Below are positions 1 through 7,696 of a stretch of DNA of 64,000 nucleotides, in pieces. The notes under the pieces were generated by a model. That model had not been told where the DNA came from. It saw only the letters and a program-made list of their open reading frames with translations, and made no database searches. The stretch's first letter is position 1, and each line of letters starts with the position of its first letter. A program made the position numbers and the translations under genes. The DNA is from Mariprofundus ferrinatatus (GTDB lineage Bacteria; Pseudomonadota; Zetaproteobacteria; Mariprofundales; Mariprofundaceae): NCBI RefSeq assembly GCF_002795825.1, contig NZ_CP018800.1, forward strand, positions 930,001-994,000. Direction: 5' to 3'.

Positions 1-858
1 ACCCCAAACGAAAGCGGGTTGCGTCAGCAAGGTGCGAAGAACTTCTGTCAATGAACTGCCCAGCCAGCTGTATCTGCTCATTTGTCCCAGTTCATCACCC
101 AGCATGGCATGAGCTCCAAGCGGTGAGAAATGGGGCATAATCACTGCCAGAACAATTACCAGATGAATTGCACCAAGTGCGAACAGTGTTGTGGGTACTC
201 TCCAGCTTCGATGCAGCCACCACCAGAGTACAGCAAAACCGATTACGGCCAGCCCCATGTGCTCCTTGCATGCCAGAAGTATCAGACATGACAGGGTGAG
301 AGTAACAGGGCGGTTTTTCACAGTGGCCAATAGCGCAAGCGCCATAAAAGGAACGGCAAGTGTTATCGGGTGAAAATCCCAGGCACCGGCACTTATTAGA
401 AAGGGGTTCACAAGATAGATGACAGCCCAGATGAATCCTGATTTCTCAGATTGAAAGATGTGGGTTCCCAGCAGGAAAAGCGGATATGCTGTCAGGGCTA
501 AGGCGGCGGCCTGTGCGATTGCAAACCACTCAACAGAGGGGGTAATCGCATAGAGTGGAACAAACAGAAACAGGATCGGATCAAAGTGAATGCCGAGCCT
601 GACCATTGAGGTTGCAAAGGGGTTGATGGTCGTATGGAGAAGGTTGCCATTGAGGGTGTTCCATACCACCTGATCAAAGGTGCCCAGATCGTTGATGCTT
701 GTCATGAAGCCCCAGTGGCGGCTCAGTCCGATTATGATAAAGAGTGAGAAATGAAAAGAGATGGCCGCCCATAGCGAAGTACGCCAGACGTTGCGATTGT
801 CTGCGACAGCTACTGCCGGCTTCTGATCACGTATGCCTTGATCCTTGGATAGCTTCAA
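1..858 (-). CDS. DUF2079 family multi-pass membrane protein (C-terminus outside window)
   Basis: About 286 N-terminal residues are visible; the frame is open to base 1. Translation gives a soluble head of about 20 residues, a first membrane span, then SINDLGTFDQVVWNTLNG, the signature of DUF2079 proteins, followed by further hydrophobic spans and an LACKEHMGL motif also typical of that family. Such proteins resemble polytopic GT-C glycosyltransferases, but their reaction is not established. The start is chosen as TTG at 858-856 because GAGGTGGG lies just upstream and an in-frame stop (TGA) directly precedes the TTG. It is divergent from a glycosyltransferase operon, which supports a role in surface polysaccharide or lipid-linked sugar transfer (inference). 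Confidence 0.8.
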   Translation of the reverse strand, partial: MKLSKDQGIRDQKPAVAVADNRNVWRTSLWAAISFHFSLFIIIGLSRHWGFMTSINDLGTFDQVVWNTLNGNLLHTTINPFATSMVRLGIHFDPILFLFVPLYAITPSVEWFAIAQAAALALTAYPLFLLGTHIFQSEKSGFIWAVIYLVNPFLISAGAWDFHPITLAVPFMALALLATVKNRPVTLTLSCLILLACKEHMGLAVIGFAVLWWWLHRSWRVPTTLFALGAIHLVIVLAVIMPHFSPLGAHAMLGDELGQMSRYSWLGSSLTEVLRTLLTQPAFVWG

Positions 859-1032
859 TCACCCACCTCGAAGAATTTCATTTATCTGTATCGCCTCTTA
901 TAAAGTTACGTCTGCTTAACATTATCCCAGCCTGTCACAAATTACAGTGTGGATGAAGGGGGGTGTATAAGATGTTTCATGCCCAGGCTGAGTTGCAGAA
1001 GAGTATCACTATGATATTTAAGGACTTTCGAC

Positions 1033-1038
1033 TATACT
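1033..1038 (+). promoter_or_regulatory. -10 box (TATACT) of the glycosyltransferase operon
   Basis: TATACT lies 43 bases before the ATG at 1082, in the 223-base divergent gap between the DUF2079 gene and the GT2 gene. No good -35 hexamer is visible, so only the -10 is called. The rest of the gap shows no other clear signal. Confidence 0.45.
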
Positions 1039-1081
1039 AACAGTAGCTGCTGGAGCTCGTTATTACTATTGTGAGGTGGGC

Positions 1082-2083
1082 ATGGACGCTGAACTGAAGC
1101 GTACAAATAGAGAGATGCAAAATGCTGCCCCAAAGCTGCTTACCGTAGTTGCCCCTGTATTTAATGAGGGTGATGTACTGAGGGAGTTTTATGAGCGCTT
1201 GCTAAAGGTTCTATGTCAGATTGAGATGCGTTATGAAATCCTGTTTGTAAATGATGGCAGTGAAGACGAAACGTTATCGATTATCGATAAACTTCGGGAC
1301 CATGATCCAAACGTTGGTGTGATTGATCTTACCCGTAACTTCGGAAAAGAGATCGCCCTGACCGCCGGGCTCGACCACGCCAGAGGTGATGCGGTCATCA
1401 ATATCGATGCCGACCTTCAGGATCCGCCAGAACTCATTCCTCGGCTGATCGAAAAGTGGCAAGAGGGGTATGATGTTGTATATGCCACCCGTACAGACCG
1501 CCGGGGTGAAAGCTCCCTGCGCAAGTTTTCGGCATCCATTTTTTACCGGCTGATTCACTGGAGCGCGTCCATACGAATTCCAAGAGATACCGGCGATTAC
1601 CGTCTGCTCAGTCGCCGTGCTGTCAATGCACTGATCAAGCTTCGGGAACAACACCGTTTTATGAAAGGTCTGTTCTCCTGGATCGGCTATTCTCAGGTAG
1701 GCATTCCTTTTGAGCGCGAGCCTCGCGAGGCAGGCTCTAGCAAATGGAGTTTCTGGCAGCTCTGGAATTTTGCTCTTGAAGGGTTGACCTCTTTTACAAC
1801 AGTACCTTTGAAGGTGGCGAGTTATGTCGGTGCTTTGACGGCTACTTGTGCGTTTCTGTATGGTATGAAGATTATTATTGCAACACTGCTGTTCGGAGAT
1901 CCGGTTGCCGGTTATCCGACCATCATGGTGACTATGCTGTTTCTGGGTGGCGTGCAGCTGTTATCCATCGGTGTGCTTGGTGAATATATGGCGCGCATCT
2001 TTGATGAGAGCAAGAAAAGGCCTCTCTATCTTGTGAAGACCTACCTCCCGAGTGAAAGTAACACGCCTGATGGCGAGCAATAA
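1082..2083 (+). CDS. Family 2 glycosyltransferase, polyprenyl-phosphate sugar transferase type
   Basis: A 333-residue DPM1/ArnC/GtrB-like enzyme expected to move a sugar from a nucleotide donor to polyprenyl phosphate at the inner membrane. The N-terminal GT-A domain starts with VVAPVFNEGDVL and has the nucleotide/metal motif DADLQDPPE near residue 110. The C-terminal part has a GSSKWSFWQLWNFALEGL segment and two membrane spans, as in this subfamily. A GTG start at 1076 is possible, but GAGGTG at 1073-1078 places the ATG at 1082 at proper spacing. The next gene overlaps its 3' end, so the two are probably translationally coupled. Confidence 0.85.
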   Translation: MDAELKRTNREMQNAAPKLLTVVAPVFNEGDVLREFYERLLKVLCQIEMRYEILFVNDGSEDETLSIIDKLRDHDPNVGVIDLTRNFGKEIALTAGLDHARGDAVINIDADLQDPPELIPRLIEKWQEGYDVVYATRTDRRGESSLRKFSASIFYRLIHWSASIRIPRDTGDYRLLSRRAVNALIKLREQHRFMKGLFSWIGYSQVGIPFEREPREAGSSKWSFWQLWNFALEGLTSFTTVPLKVASYVGALTATCAFLYGMKIIIATLLFGDPVAGYPTIMVTMLFLGGVQLLSIGVLGEYMARIFDESKKRPLYLVKTYLPSESNTPDGEQ

Positions 2084-3620
2084 TCAACCATCTATGAACA
2101 TTATCAGGATTCTCGATATTCCGAGAATGTTACTGCTGATTCTGTTCTTGATACTGGTGACATTTCTTGATCTCTCTGATCCCGACTACTTCTGGCATCT
2201 TAAAACAGGTGAAATGATATTTCTTAACGGTGCCTTGCCCGGTCATGATATCTTTTCATACACATTTGAGGGGCAGCCATGGGTGCTTCATGAGTGGCTT
2301 TTTCAGCTGCTTCTTTATCTTGTTCATGATGCTTTCGGCGACGCTGGCATCAAGGTGATGACGGCACTGATGGTCGTTCTGTTTCTCTATATCGTATTCC
2401 TTGCGACAAGCCAGATTAACAGGAACAGAGGTTTAACAGCGCTGCTGGTATTCGTTGCCAGCGCCCCGATTGCCTCTTTCATTGCACCGCGTCCGCAACT
2501 GATCAGTTATATCTTGTTCTCGCTAGCCATTCTCCTGCTTATACAATTTAAATATCGTCAGCAAACAAGGTTTCTGTTGCTGCTGCCTCTGATGATGGTG
2601 TTATGGGTAAATATGCATGGCGGCTACATCATCGGAATCGCCTTGCTCGTGCTGTTTTCCGGGTGTGAATTTGCATCTCATTGGAAGGCTGGTAGTTTGA
2701 ATGCGGAGGCTCGCCCTCGTCTGCTAAAGCTGGCATTGATCACGTTGCTTACAGTTTTGAGCTCTGCACTTAATCCTGATTATTTCAGCCATTGGCTCTA
2801 TCCGATACAGGTAATGTCCATGGAGGCCGCCAGGAGCCTGATTACAGAGTGGAGTAGTCCTGATTTTCAAACGCTTTCAGCCCAGTGCTATCTGCTGTTA
2901 GTGGTATGCTTCTTTTTCGTTTATTTCTATCGCCGGGCAACCTTGGATATTACTGAACTGGTAGTTCCGGTTGTGTTCATTGTGGCAGGATTTTCAGCTT
3001 ACCGTCATATGCCGTTTGCCATCCTATCAGGGTTGCCGTTTGTGGTGGCCTATCTGGCAAAAGGATCTGCTGTCTCTATTTCAGGGAGTGCTTTGGGGCA
3101 GCTGTACAGGAAACATATTGGCGGCGGTTCTCAGATTGGGTCAGGGGAGTATGTCCTGAACTGGCTGCTTGTAGTGATCGTAGCTGCGGGGATGTGGCTG
3201 TATGCACCGGTAGTCGGGAAGAGTCATCAGCAAGATCGCGATGCCACCATTCCTGTGAAGGCGACCGAGTTTGTCCTCAACACCGGTATATCAGGTCGCA
3301 TGTTCAACACCTATCAGTTTGGCGGATACCTGATCTATCGTTTGTATCCTGACCAGAAGGTGTTCATTGATGGCAGGGCTGATATGTATGGCGACAAATT
3401 TCTCATCGAGTACATGACTATCTACAGCGGTGGCACCGGGTGGGAAGGGGATTTTGATAAGTATGACATCGATTATGTGATCTGTTCGAGAGATGCGCCT
3501 ATCCTGTCGAAACTGATGCGCCGTGGTGATTTCAGGCTGGTTTATGACGATGAATACAATTCTGTATTACTTAAAAACAGACCTCGCCATGCCGCCATCA
3601 TTGCGAGATACGGGAGGTAA
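2070..3620 (+). CDS. Polytopic membrane protein, GT-C/RgtA-like, function unknown
   Basis: About 516 residues with roughly ten hydrophobic spans. Near the N-terminus is a DPDYFWHLKTGE motif followed by FSYT and HEWLFQ, in the position where GT-C glycosyltransferases carry a catalytic loop with acidic residues. The C-terminal 130 residues form a soluble domain (FNTYQFGGYLIYR, VFIDGRADMYG). No sequence feature proves catalysis. It overlaps the preceding GT2 gene by 14 bases and ends two bases before the methyltransferase start. Start codons at GTG 2052, ATG 2070 and ATG 2094 are all possible; none has a strong Shine-Dalgarno. Role in glycan assembly or transfer is inferred from the operon. Confidence 0.7.
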   Translation: MASNNQPSMNIIRILDIPRMLLLILFLILVTFLDLSDPDYFWHLKTGEMIFLNGALPGHDIFSYTFEGQPWVLHEWLFQLLLYLVHDAFGDAGIKVMTALMVVLFLYIVFLATSQINRNRGLTALLVFVASAPIASFIAPRPQLISYILFSLAILLLIQFKYRQQTRFLLLLPLMMVLWVNMHGGYIIGIALLVLFSGCEFASHWKAGSLNAEARPRLLKLALITLLTVLSSALNPDYFSHWLYPIQVMSMEAARSLITEWSSPDFQTLSAQCYLLLVVCFFFVYFYRRATLDITELVVPVVFIVAGFSAYRHMPFAILSGLPFVVAYLAKGSAVSISGSALGQLYRKHIGGGSQIGSGEYVLNWLLVVIVAAGMWLYAPVVGKSHQQDRDATIPVKATEFVLNTGISGRMFNTYQFGGYLIYRLYPDQKVFIDGRADMYGDKFLIEYMTIYSGGTGWEGDFDKYDIDYVICSRDAPILSKLMRRGDFRLVYDDEYNSVLLKNRPRHAAIIARYGR

Positions 3621-3622
3621 CG

Positions 3623-4354
3623 GTGGAGCGAAAAATCTACCAGTTGATGAGGGATGTGGAGGATACACACTGGTGGTTTACCGCGCGCCGGGAAATTGTT
3701 TCAAAGCTTCTGGGTTCGCTCTCGCTATCGCCCGAAATGAAGATACTTGATGTCGGATGTGGAACCGGCGGAAACTTCAACATGCTCTCTAAATTCGGGC
3801 AACTGGAGGGGCTGGAGTGTGATGAAGAAGCCCTGCTGATGGCCCGGAAAAGAGATGTATGCCCTGTGCTGCATGGGTCAATGCCTGAATGTGTTTCCAT
3901 TGAGGGTGAGAGATATCATCTGATTACCATGTTTGATGTGCTTGAGCACATTGAAGATGATCGAGGCACCATACTGAAGGCTTGGGAGCTTCTGCTACCC
4001 GGTGGAAGGTTGATGCTGACTGTACCCGCCTTTCCATTTCTGTGGAGTGAGCATGATACGCAGCATCATCATAAGCGGCGATATAAGAGGGGGCAGTTGG
4101 AACAGTTGCTGATCGATGCAAAGTTTGAGCCTGAATATCTTACCTATTACAACACACTGCTGTTTCCGATTGTTGTGGCTGCCCGGTTAATCAAGCGAGT
4201 AGCTGGAATTCACGGCGATGAAGAAGAACTGCCACCACCTCTGCTGAACCGTGCTCTTAAACAGATCATGGCCAGTGAGCGCCATTTGATGCCTGGCATT
4301 CGACTTCCATTTGGCGTCTCTCTGTTGGCTGTCTGCAGGAAGCCATTGCTGTAA
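3623..4354 (+). CDS. Class I SAM-dependent methyltransferase
   Basis: A 243-residue Rossmann methyltransferase. Motif I is ILDVGCGTGGN near residue 40; the acidic residue after strand 2 lies in LEGLECDEEAL; FDVLEHIEDD is motif IV; LLLPGGRLMLTVPA is the motif VI/strand 6 region. The HWWFTARREIV opening is typical of small-molecule or lipid/glycan methyltransferases found in polysaccharide clusters. The start is GTG 3623, preceded by GGGAGG that overlaps the stop of the upstream gene. Third gene of the 1082-4354 operon; the substrate is not known. Confidence 0.85.
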   Translation: MERKIYQLMRDVEDTHWWFTARREIVSKLLGSLSLSPEMKILDVGCGTGGNFNMLSKFGQLEGLECDEEALLMARKRDVCPVLHGSMPECVSIEGERYHLITMFDVLEHIEDDRGTILKAWELLLPGGRLMLTVPAFPFLWSEHDTQHHHKRRYKRGQLEQLLIDAKFEPEYLTYYNTLLFPIVVAARLIKRVAGIHGDEEELPPPLLNRALKQIMASERHLMPGIRLPFGVSLLAVCRKPLL

Positions 4355-4451
4355 CCTCCGGTTTAAATATCTATATTCACTGAGCAGCCTGTACAGACCG
4401 CCCTGCAGAAGGTGCATGACCAGAAAGGCCTGATCGCGGTTAATGTATAAG

Positions 4452-4479
4452 TTTTTCTAATGGTATTCATAATTATAAT
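4452..4479 (+). promoter_or_regulatory. Candidate promoter for cbbQ-cbbO
   Basis: In the 189-base gap before cbbQ, TATAAT at 4474-4479 follows a weak TTTTTC -35 at 4452-4457 with a 16-base spacer. The -10 is good and the -35 poor. No LysR-type (CbbR) T-N11-A site is obvious to me here. The remainder of the gap shows no other feature. Confidence 0.3.
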
Positions 4480-4543
4480 AAGTTCGCCATCTCTGTTTGA
4501 TAAGCTAGACTGTCCCGACAAGATTTCTTCTGGGGAGTAAATC

Positions 4544-5347
4544 ATGACAGATAAAGATCAGTACAAGATTCACACAGAACCATTTTACCAGGCGCAGGGC
4601 GATGAGGTGGAGCTCTATGAGGCCGCCTATGCCGCCCGCCTTCCTGTAATGGTTAAGGGTCCTACCGGTTGCGGTAAATCACGTTTCGTAGAGTACATGG
4701 CATGGAAGCTTGGAAAGCCGTTGATCACGGTTGCCTGTAATGAAGATATGACTGCCTCCGATCTGGTTGGTCGTTATCTTCTCGATGCTAATGGTACGCG
4801 CTGGCTGGATGGTCCACTGACCACGGCTGCCCGCATTGGCGGTATCTGCTATCTGGATGAGGTTGTGGAAGCGCGCCAGGATACCACTGTGGTGATCCAT
4901 CCGCTGACAGACCACCGCCGCACACTGCCACTGGATAAAAAAGGTGAACTGGTAGAAGCGCACCCTGACTTCCAGCTGGTGATCTCCTATAACCCGGGTT
5001 ACCAGAGCCTGATGAAAGATTTGAAACAGTCGACGAAGCAACGCTTTACCGGTTTTGATTTCGACTATCCGGAAGAGGCACTTGAGGCTGATATTCTTTC
5101 CAAAGAGACAGGCATCGATCTGGATCTTGCTGCCAAACTGGTGACCATCGGAACAGCTGCCCGCAACCTCAAAGGACACGGTCTGGAAGAGGGTATCTCC
5201 ACACGTCTTCTGGTTTATGCTGCAACCCTGATCAAGGGTGGTATTGATCCGAAGCCTGCCTGCCGCATGGCACTGGTTCGCCCCATTACCGACGATGTCG
5301 ATATCCGTGACACACTGGATCATGCTATTGATGCGACCTTCGGGTAA
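4544..5347 (+). CDS. cbbQ: CbbQ, MoxR-type AAA+ RuBisCO activase motor
   Basis: 267 residues, the usual CbbQ/NirQ/NorQ length. Walker A is GPTGCGKS at residues 39-46, Walker B ends in ICYLDE at 101-106, and the C-terminal half carries the helical lid. Known CbbQ forms a hexameric ring that, with one CbbO, removes inhibitory sugar phosphates from RuBisCO. The start ATG 4544 is preceded by a GGGGAG ribosome site. cbbO follows 37 bases later in the same direction, which favours CbbQ over the denitrification paralogue NorQ (usually paired with norD). No RuBisCO large-subunit gene lies in this window, so the partner enzyme is encoded elsewhere. Confidence 0.88.
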   Translation: MTDKDQYKIHTEPFYQAQGDEVELYEAAYAARLPVMVKGPTGCGKSRFVEYMAWKLGKPLITVACNEDMTASDLVGRYLLDANGTRWLDGPLTTAARIGGICYLDEVVEARQDTTVVIHPLTDHRRTLPLDKKGELVEAHPDFQLVISYNPGYQSLMKDLKQSTKQRFTGFDFDYPEEALEADILSKETGIDLDLAAKLVTIGTAARNLKGHGLEEGISTRLLVYAATLIKGGIDPKPACRMALVRPITDDVDIRDTLDHAIDATFG

Positions 5348-5384
5348 CACGGACTGCACGAACAGAGGGGTGGATTGATATACG

Positions 5385-7649
5385 ATGCCTGAATTATCGA
5401 GAAGCATAGAAATAGAGATGTACTGGCAGAAACTGGGCTGCAACTTTGCCCAGGCCGACCGTGTCTTTGATGACTGCATGAAAGAGGCCAAAGCACTGCT
5501 GAGCAAGCAGGGTTTAATGTCCTATATCGAAAATGCACGCTTTCTCGGCAAGATGGGGCGTGGCCCTGAACCCCTGCTAATCTATCTTGAAGAGGCACCG
5601 GGCGTAGCCAAACTGGTTGGTGAAGAGGCACTGTTGGATCTGCGCGAATTTGCGCACTACATGTCCACGCATACCAATTTCAAAGCGATGGTGCCGTTCC
5701 TTCAAAGTAGTGGGGCGGTAGCGCGCCGTTTGCACAGTTATGATCTGTTCAAACAGTATATCGATGTGGTACGCGACATGTTGGACCGAACTTCGGTTTC
5801 CGTACATGGCCACCACACTACATTTCCAAGCCCGGGTCTTCCCAACCTTCTGGAGCAGGCACCCAACCTGCTGGGCGCTTTGTCGCTGGAAGGCTTCCGG
5901 AACTGGGTGGAATACGGCATTAAGTATTACAATGACCATCCTCAACGTCAGGAGGAGTATTTCAGCCTGGAATCCTCTGATGCCATGGCTGTATTGCAGC
6001 GTGAACGCCACGGCACACTGCTGGTAGATAACGAGCGCAAGCTGGATAGTTATTTCCGCGCATTGTGGAATGAGAGCGACTACCTCGTACCCTATTCGGT
6101 CGCCTTTGACGATCTGCGCAAACCGATGCCCTATTTCGACGAGGATGGGATTCGTCTGCCGGATGTCTACGACGATCTTGAGGGTGTGAAGGGAATTGAC
6201 CGCTACCGCGCAGCAATTGCACATATGGCGGCGCATCGTCGCTGGTCGCAGAAAATGATTGTCGACAACTGGAGTCCACCCCAGCGCGTCGGTGTTGAAA
6301 CCTTTGAAGATTCCCGAGTCGATTACCTGGCCTGTCAGCGCTATCCGGGTTTGCGGAAACTTTTTCTGGAACTGCATCCTGTTCCTGATGAAAAAGCTCT
6401 CGAGCTTGATAATATTTCGCTGATTCGCCTTCGTCTGGCTATGGTCTCACGTGCCATTCTTGATCCGGACTACCAGTATGAGAATGAAGTTGTCCGTGAA
6501 TTTGTCGACCGTTTCTTTGCCGAGATGGAGAAAGGCGAGTCCAGCAGCCGTGATATGGCTTCGATTGCGCTCTCCTTTATCGCACGAACACGCAGGCAGT
6601 CAGATGCTTTGCCAACCACATATTTTGAAAATACCGAAGTTGATTATCGCGACGATAACCGTCACCTGTGGATCTATATAGAACAGGGTGATGATGAAGA
6701 AACCACCTTTGAACACCTTGATAAGAAGCAGCAGGAAGAAGAGGAGCTCAAGGGACTTCCGCCGCGCCATTACCACGAATGGGACTATAATACCCAGAGC
6801 TATCGTCCCGACTGGGTTAGCGTTTATGAGGCGCTGCATCCACGAGGAAATCCTCTGTTTATCGATAACCTGCTGGCCAAGCACAGCAGGCTTGCTAAAC
6901 GCCTGAAGCAGATGCTCGATATGCTCAAGCCACAGGAGAAGGAACGTATTCGCTATCAGGAAGAGGGCTCCGAGCTTGATCTGGATGTAGCGATTCGTTC
7001 ACTAATCGATTTCAAGAGCGGCTCATCTCCCGATACGCGTATCAACATGAGCCATCGTACTGCCGGTCGCAATATTGCTGTAACGATTGTGCTGGATCTG
7101 TCGCAGTCGCTCAGTGAGAAGGCGGAGGGTTGCAACCAAACCATTCTGGAGCTCTCTCAGGAGGCGGTATCGCTGCTGGCCTGGTCGATTGATCAGGTAG
7201 GCGACCCGTTTGCAATTTCCGGGTTCCATTCCAATACCCGCCACGATGTCCGTTTTTATCATATCAAGGGATTTGGAGAGAAATGGAGTGATGAGGTCAA
7301 ATCCAGAATTGCCAAAATGGAAGCCGGGTATTCAACGCGTATGGGGGCTGCCATGCGCCATGCAGGGCACTATCTGAAGGCTCAGCAGGCGGATAAGAAG
7401 CTTATGCTGATTCTCACCGATGGCGAACCCGCCGATATTGATGTGAATGATGAACAGTTGTTGATTCAGGATGCTCGTAAGGCAGTAAATGAACTGGATC
7501 TTGATGGCATCTACAGCTACTGCATCAATCTTGACCCCAAGGCCGATGAGTATGTATCGGATATCTTTGGTCGCCAGTACACCATTATCGATCATATCGA
7601 CCGATTACCGGAAAAACTTCCTGAGCTGTTCATTTCACTGACAAAATAA
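5385..7649 (+). CDS. cbbO: CbbO, von Willebrand factor A adaptor of the RuBisCO activase
   Basis: 754 residues. The C-terminal about 190 residues form a VWA domain with MIDAS motif DLSQS (D571, S573, S575), followed by ILTDGEPADID near residue 690. The long N-terminal part matches the substrate-recruiting region of CbbO/NorD proteins. In known CbbQO complexes CbbO binds the CbbQ hexamer and contacts RuBisCO through the VWA domain. The start ATG 5385 has a GGGGTGG sequence upstream. Transcribed with cbbQ and ended by the hairpin at 7655-7679. NorD is the alternative, but no nitric-oxide reductase gene is near. Confidence 0.86.
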   Translation: MPELSRSIEIEMYWQKLGCNFAQADRVFDDCMKEAKALLSKQGLMSYIENARFLGKMGRGPEPLLIYLEEAPGVAKLVGEEALLDLREFAHYMSTHTNFKAMVPFLQSSGAVARRLHSYDLFKQYIDVVRDMLDRTSVSVHGHHTTFPSPGLPNLLEQAPNLLGALSLEGFRNWVEYGIKYYNDHPQRQEEYFSLESSDAMAVLQRERHGTLLVDNERKLDSYFRALWNESDYLVPYSVAFDDLRKPMPYFDEDGIRLPDVYDDLEGVKGIDRYRAAIAHMAAHRRWSQKMIVDNWSPPQRVGVETFEDSRVDYLACQRYPGLRKLFLELHPVPDEKALELDNISLIRLRLAMVSRAILDPDYQYENEVVREFVDRFFAEMEKGESSSRDMASIALSFIARTRRQSDALPTTYFENTEVDYRDDNRHLWIYIEQGDDEETTFEHLDKKQQEEEELKGLPPRHYHEWDYNTQSYRPDWVSVYEALHPRGNPLFIDNLLAKHSRLAKRLKQMLDMLKPQEKERIRYQEEGSELDLDVAIRSLIDFKSGSSPDTRINMSHRTAGRNIAVTIVLDLSQSLSEKAEGCNQTILELSQEAVSLLAWSIDQVGDPFAISGFHSNTRHDVRFYHIKGFGEKWSDEVKSRIAKMEAGYSTRMGAAMRHAGHYLKAQQADKKLMLILTDGEPADIDVNDEQLLIQDARKAVNELDLDGIYSYCINLDPKADEYVSDIFGRQYTIIDHIDRLPEKLPELFISLTK

Positions 7650-7654
7650 TTGCC

Positions 7655-7679
7655 GGGTGCTCTGTTCGTCAGAGCACCC
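7655..7679. terminator. Strong stem-loop between convergent cbbO and PEPCK-like gene
   Basis: GGGTGCTCTG, loop TTCGT, then CAGAGCACCC: a perfect 10-bp stem 5 bases after the cbbO stop. On the plus strand a TTTTT run appears only about 15 bases later; on the minus strand a T-rich stretch follows after 7 or so bases. It can therefore act in both directions. Confidence 0.75.
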
Positions 7680-7696
7680 AGTTCTGCACTACCTTT

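Noticed and set aside
4679-5506. 275-residue antisense frame over cbbQ
   Set aside because: Overlaps a certain AAA+ gene; composition and lack of motifs indicate a codon-bias shadow.
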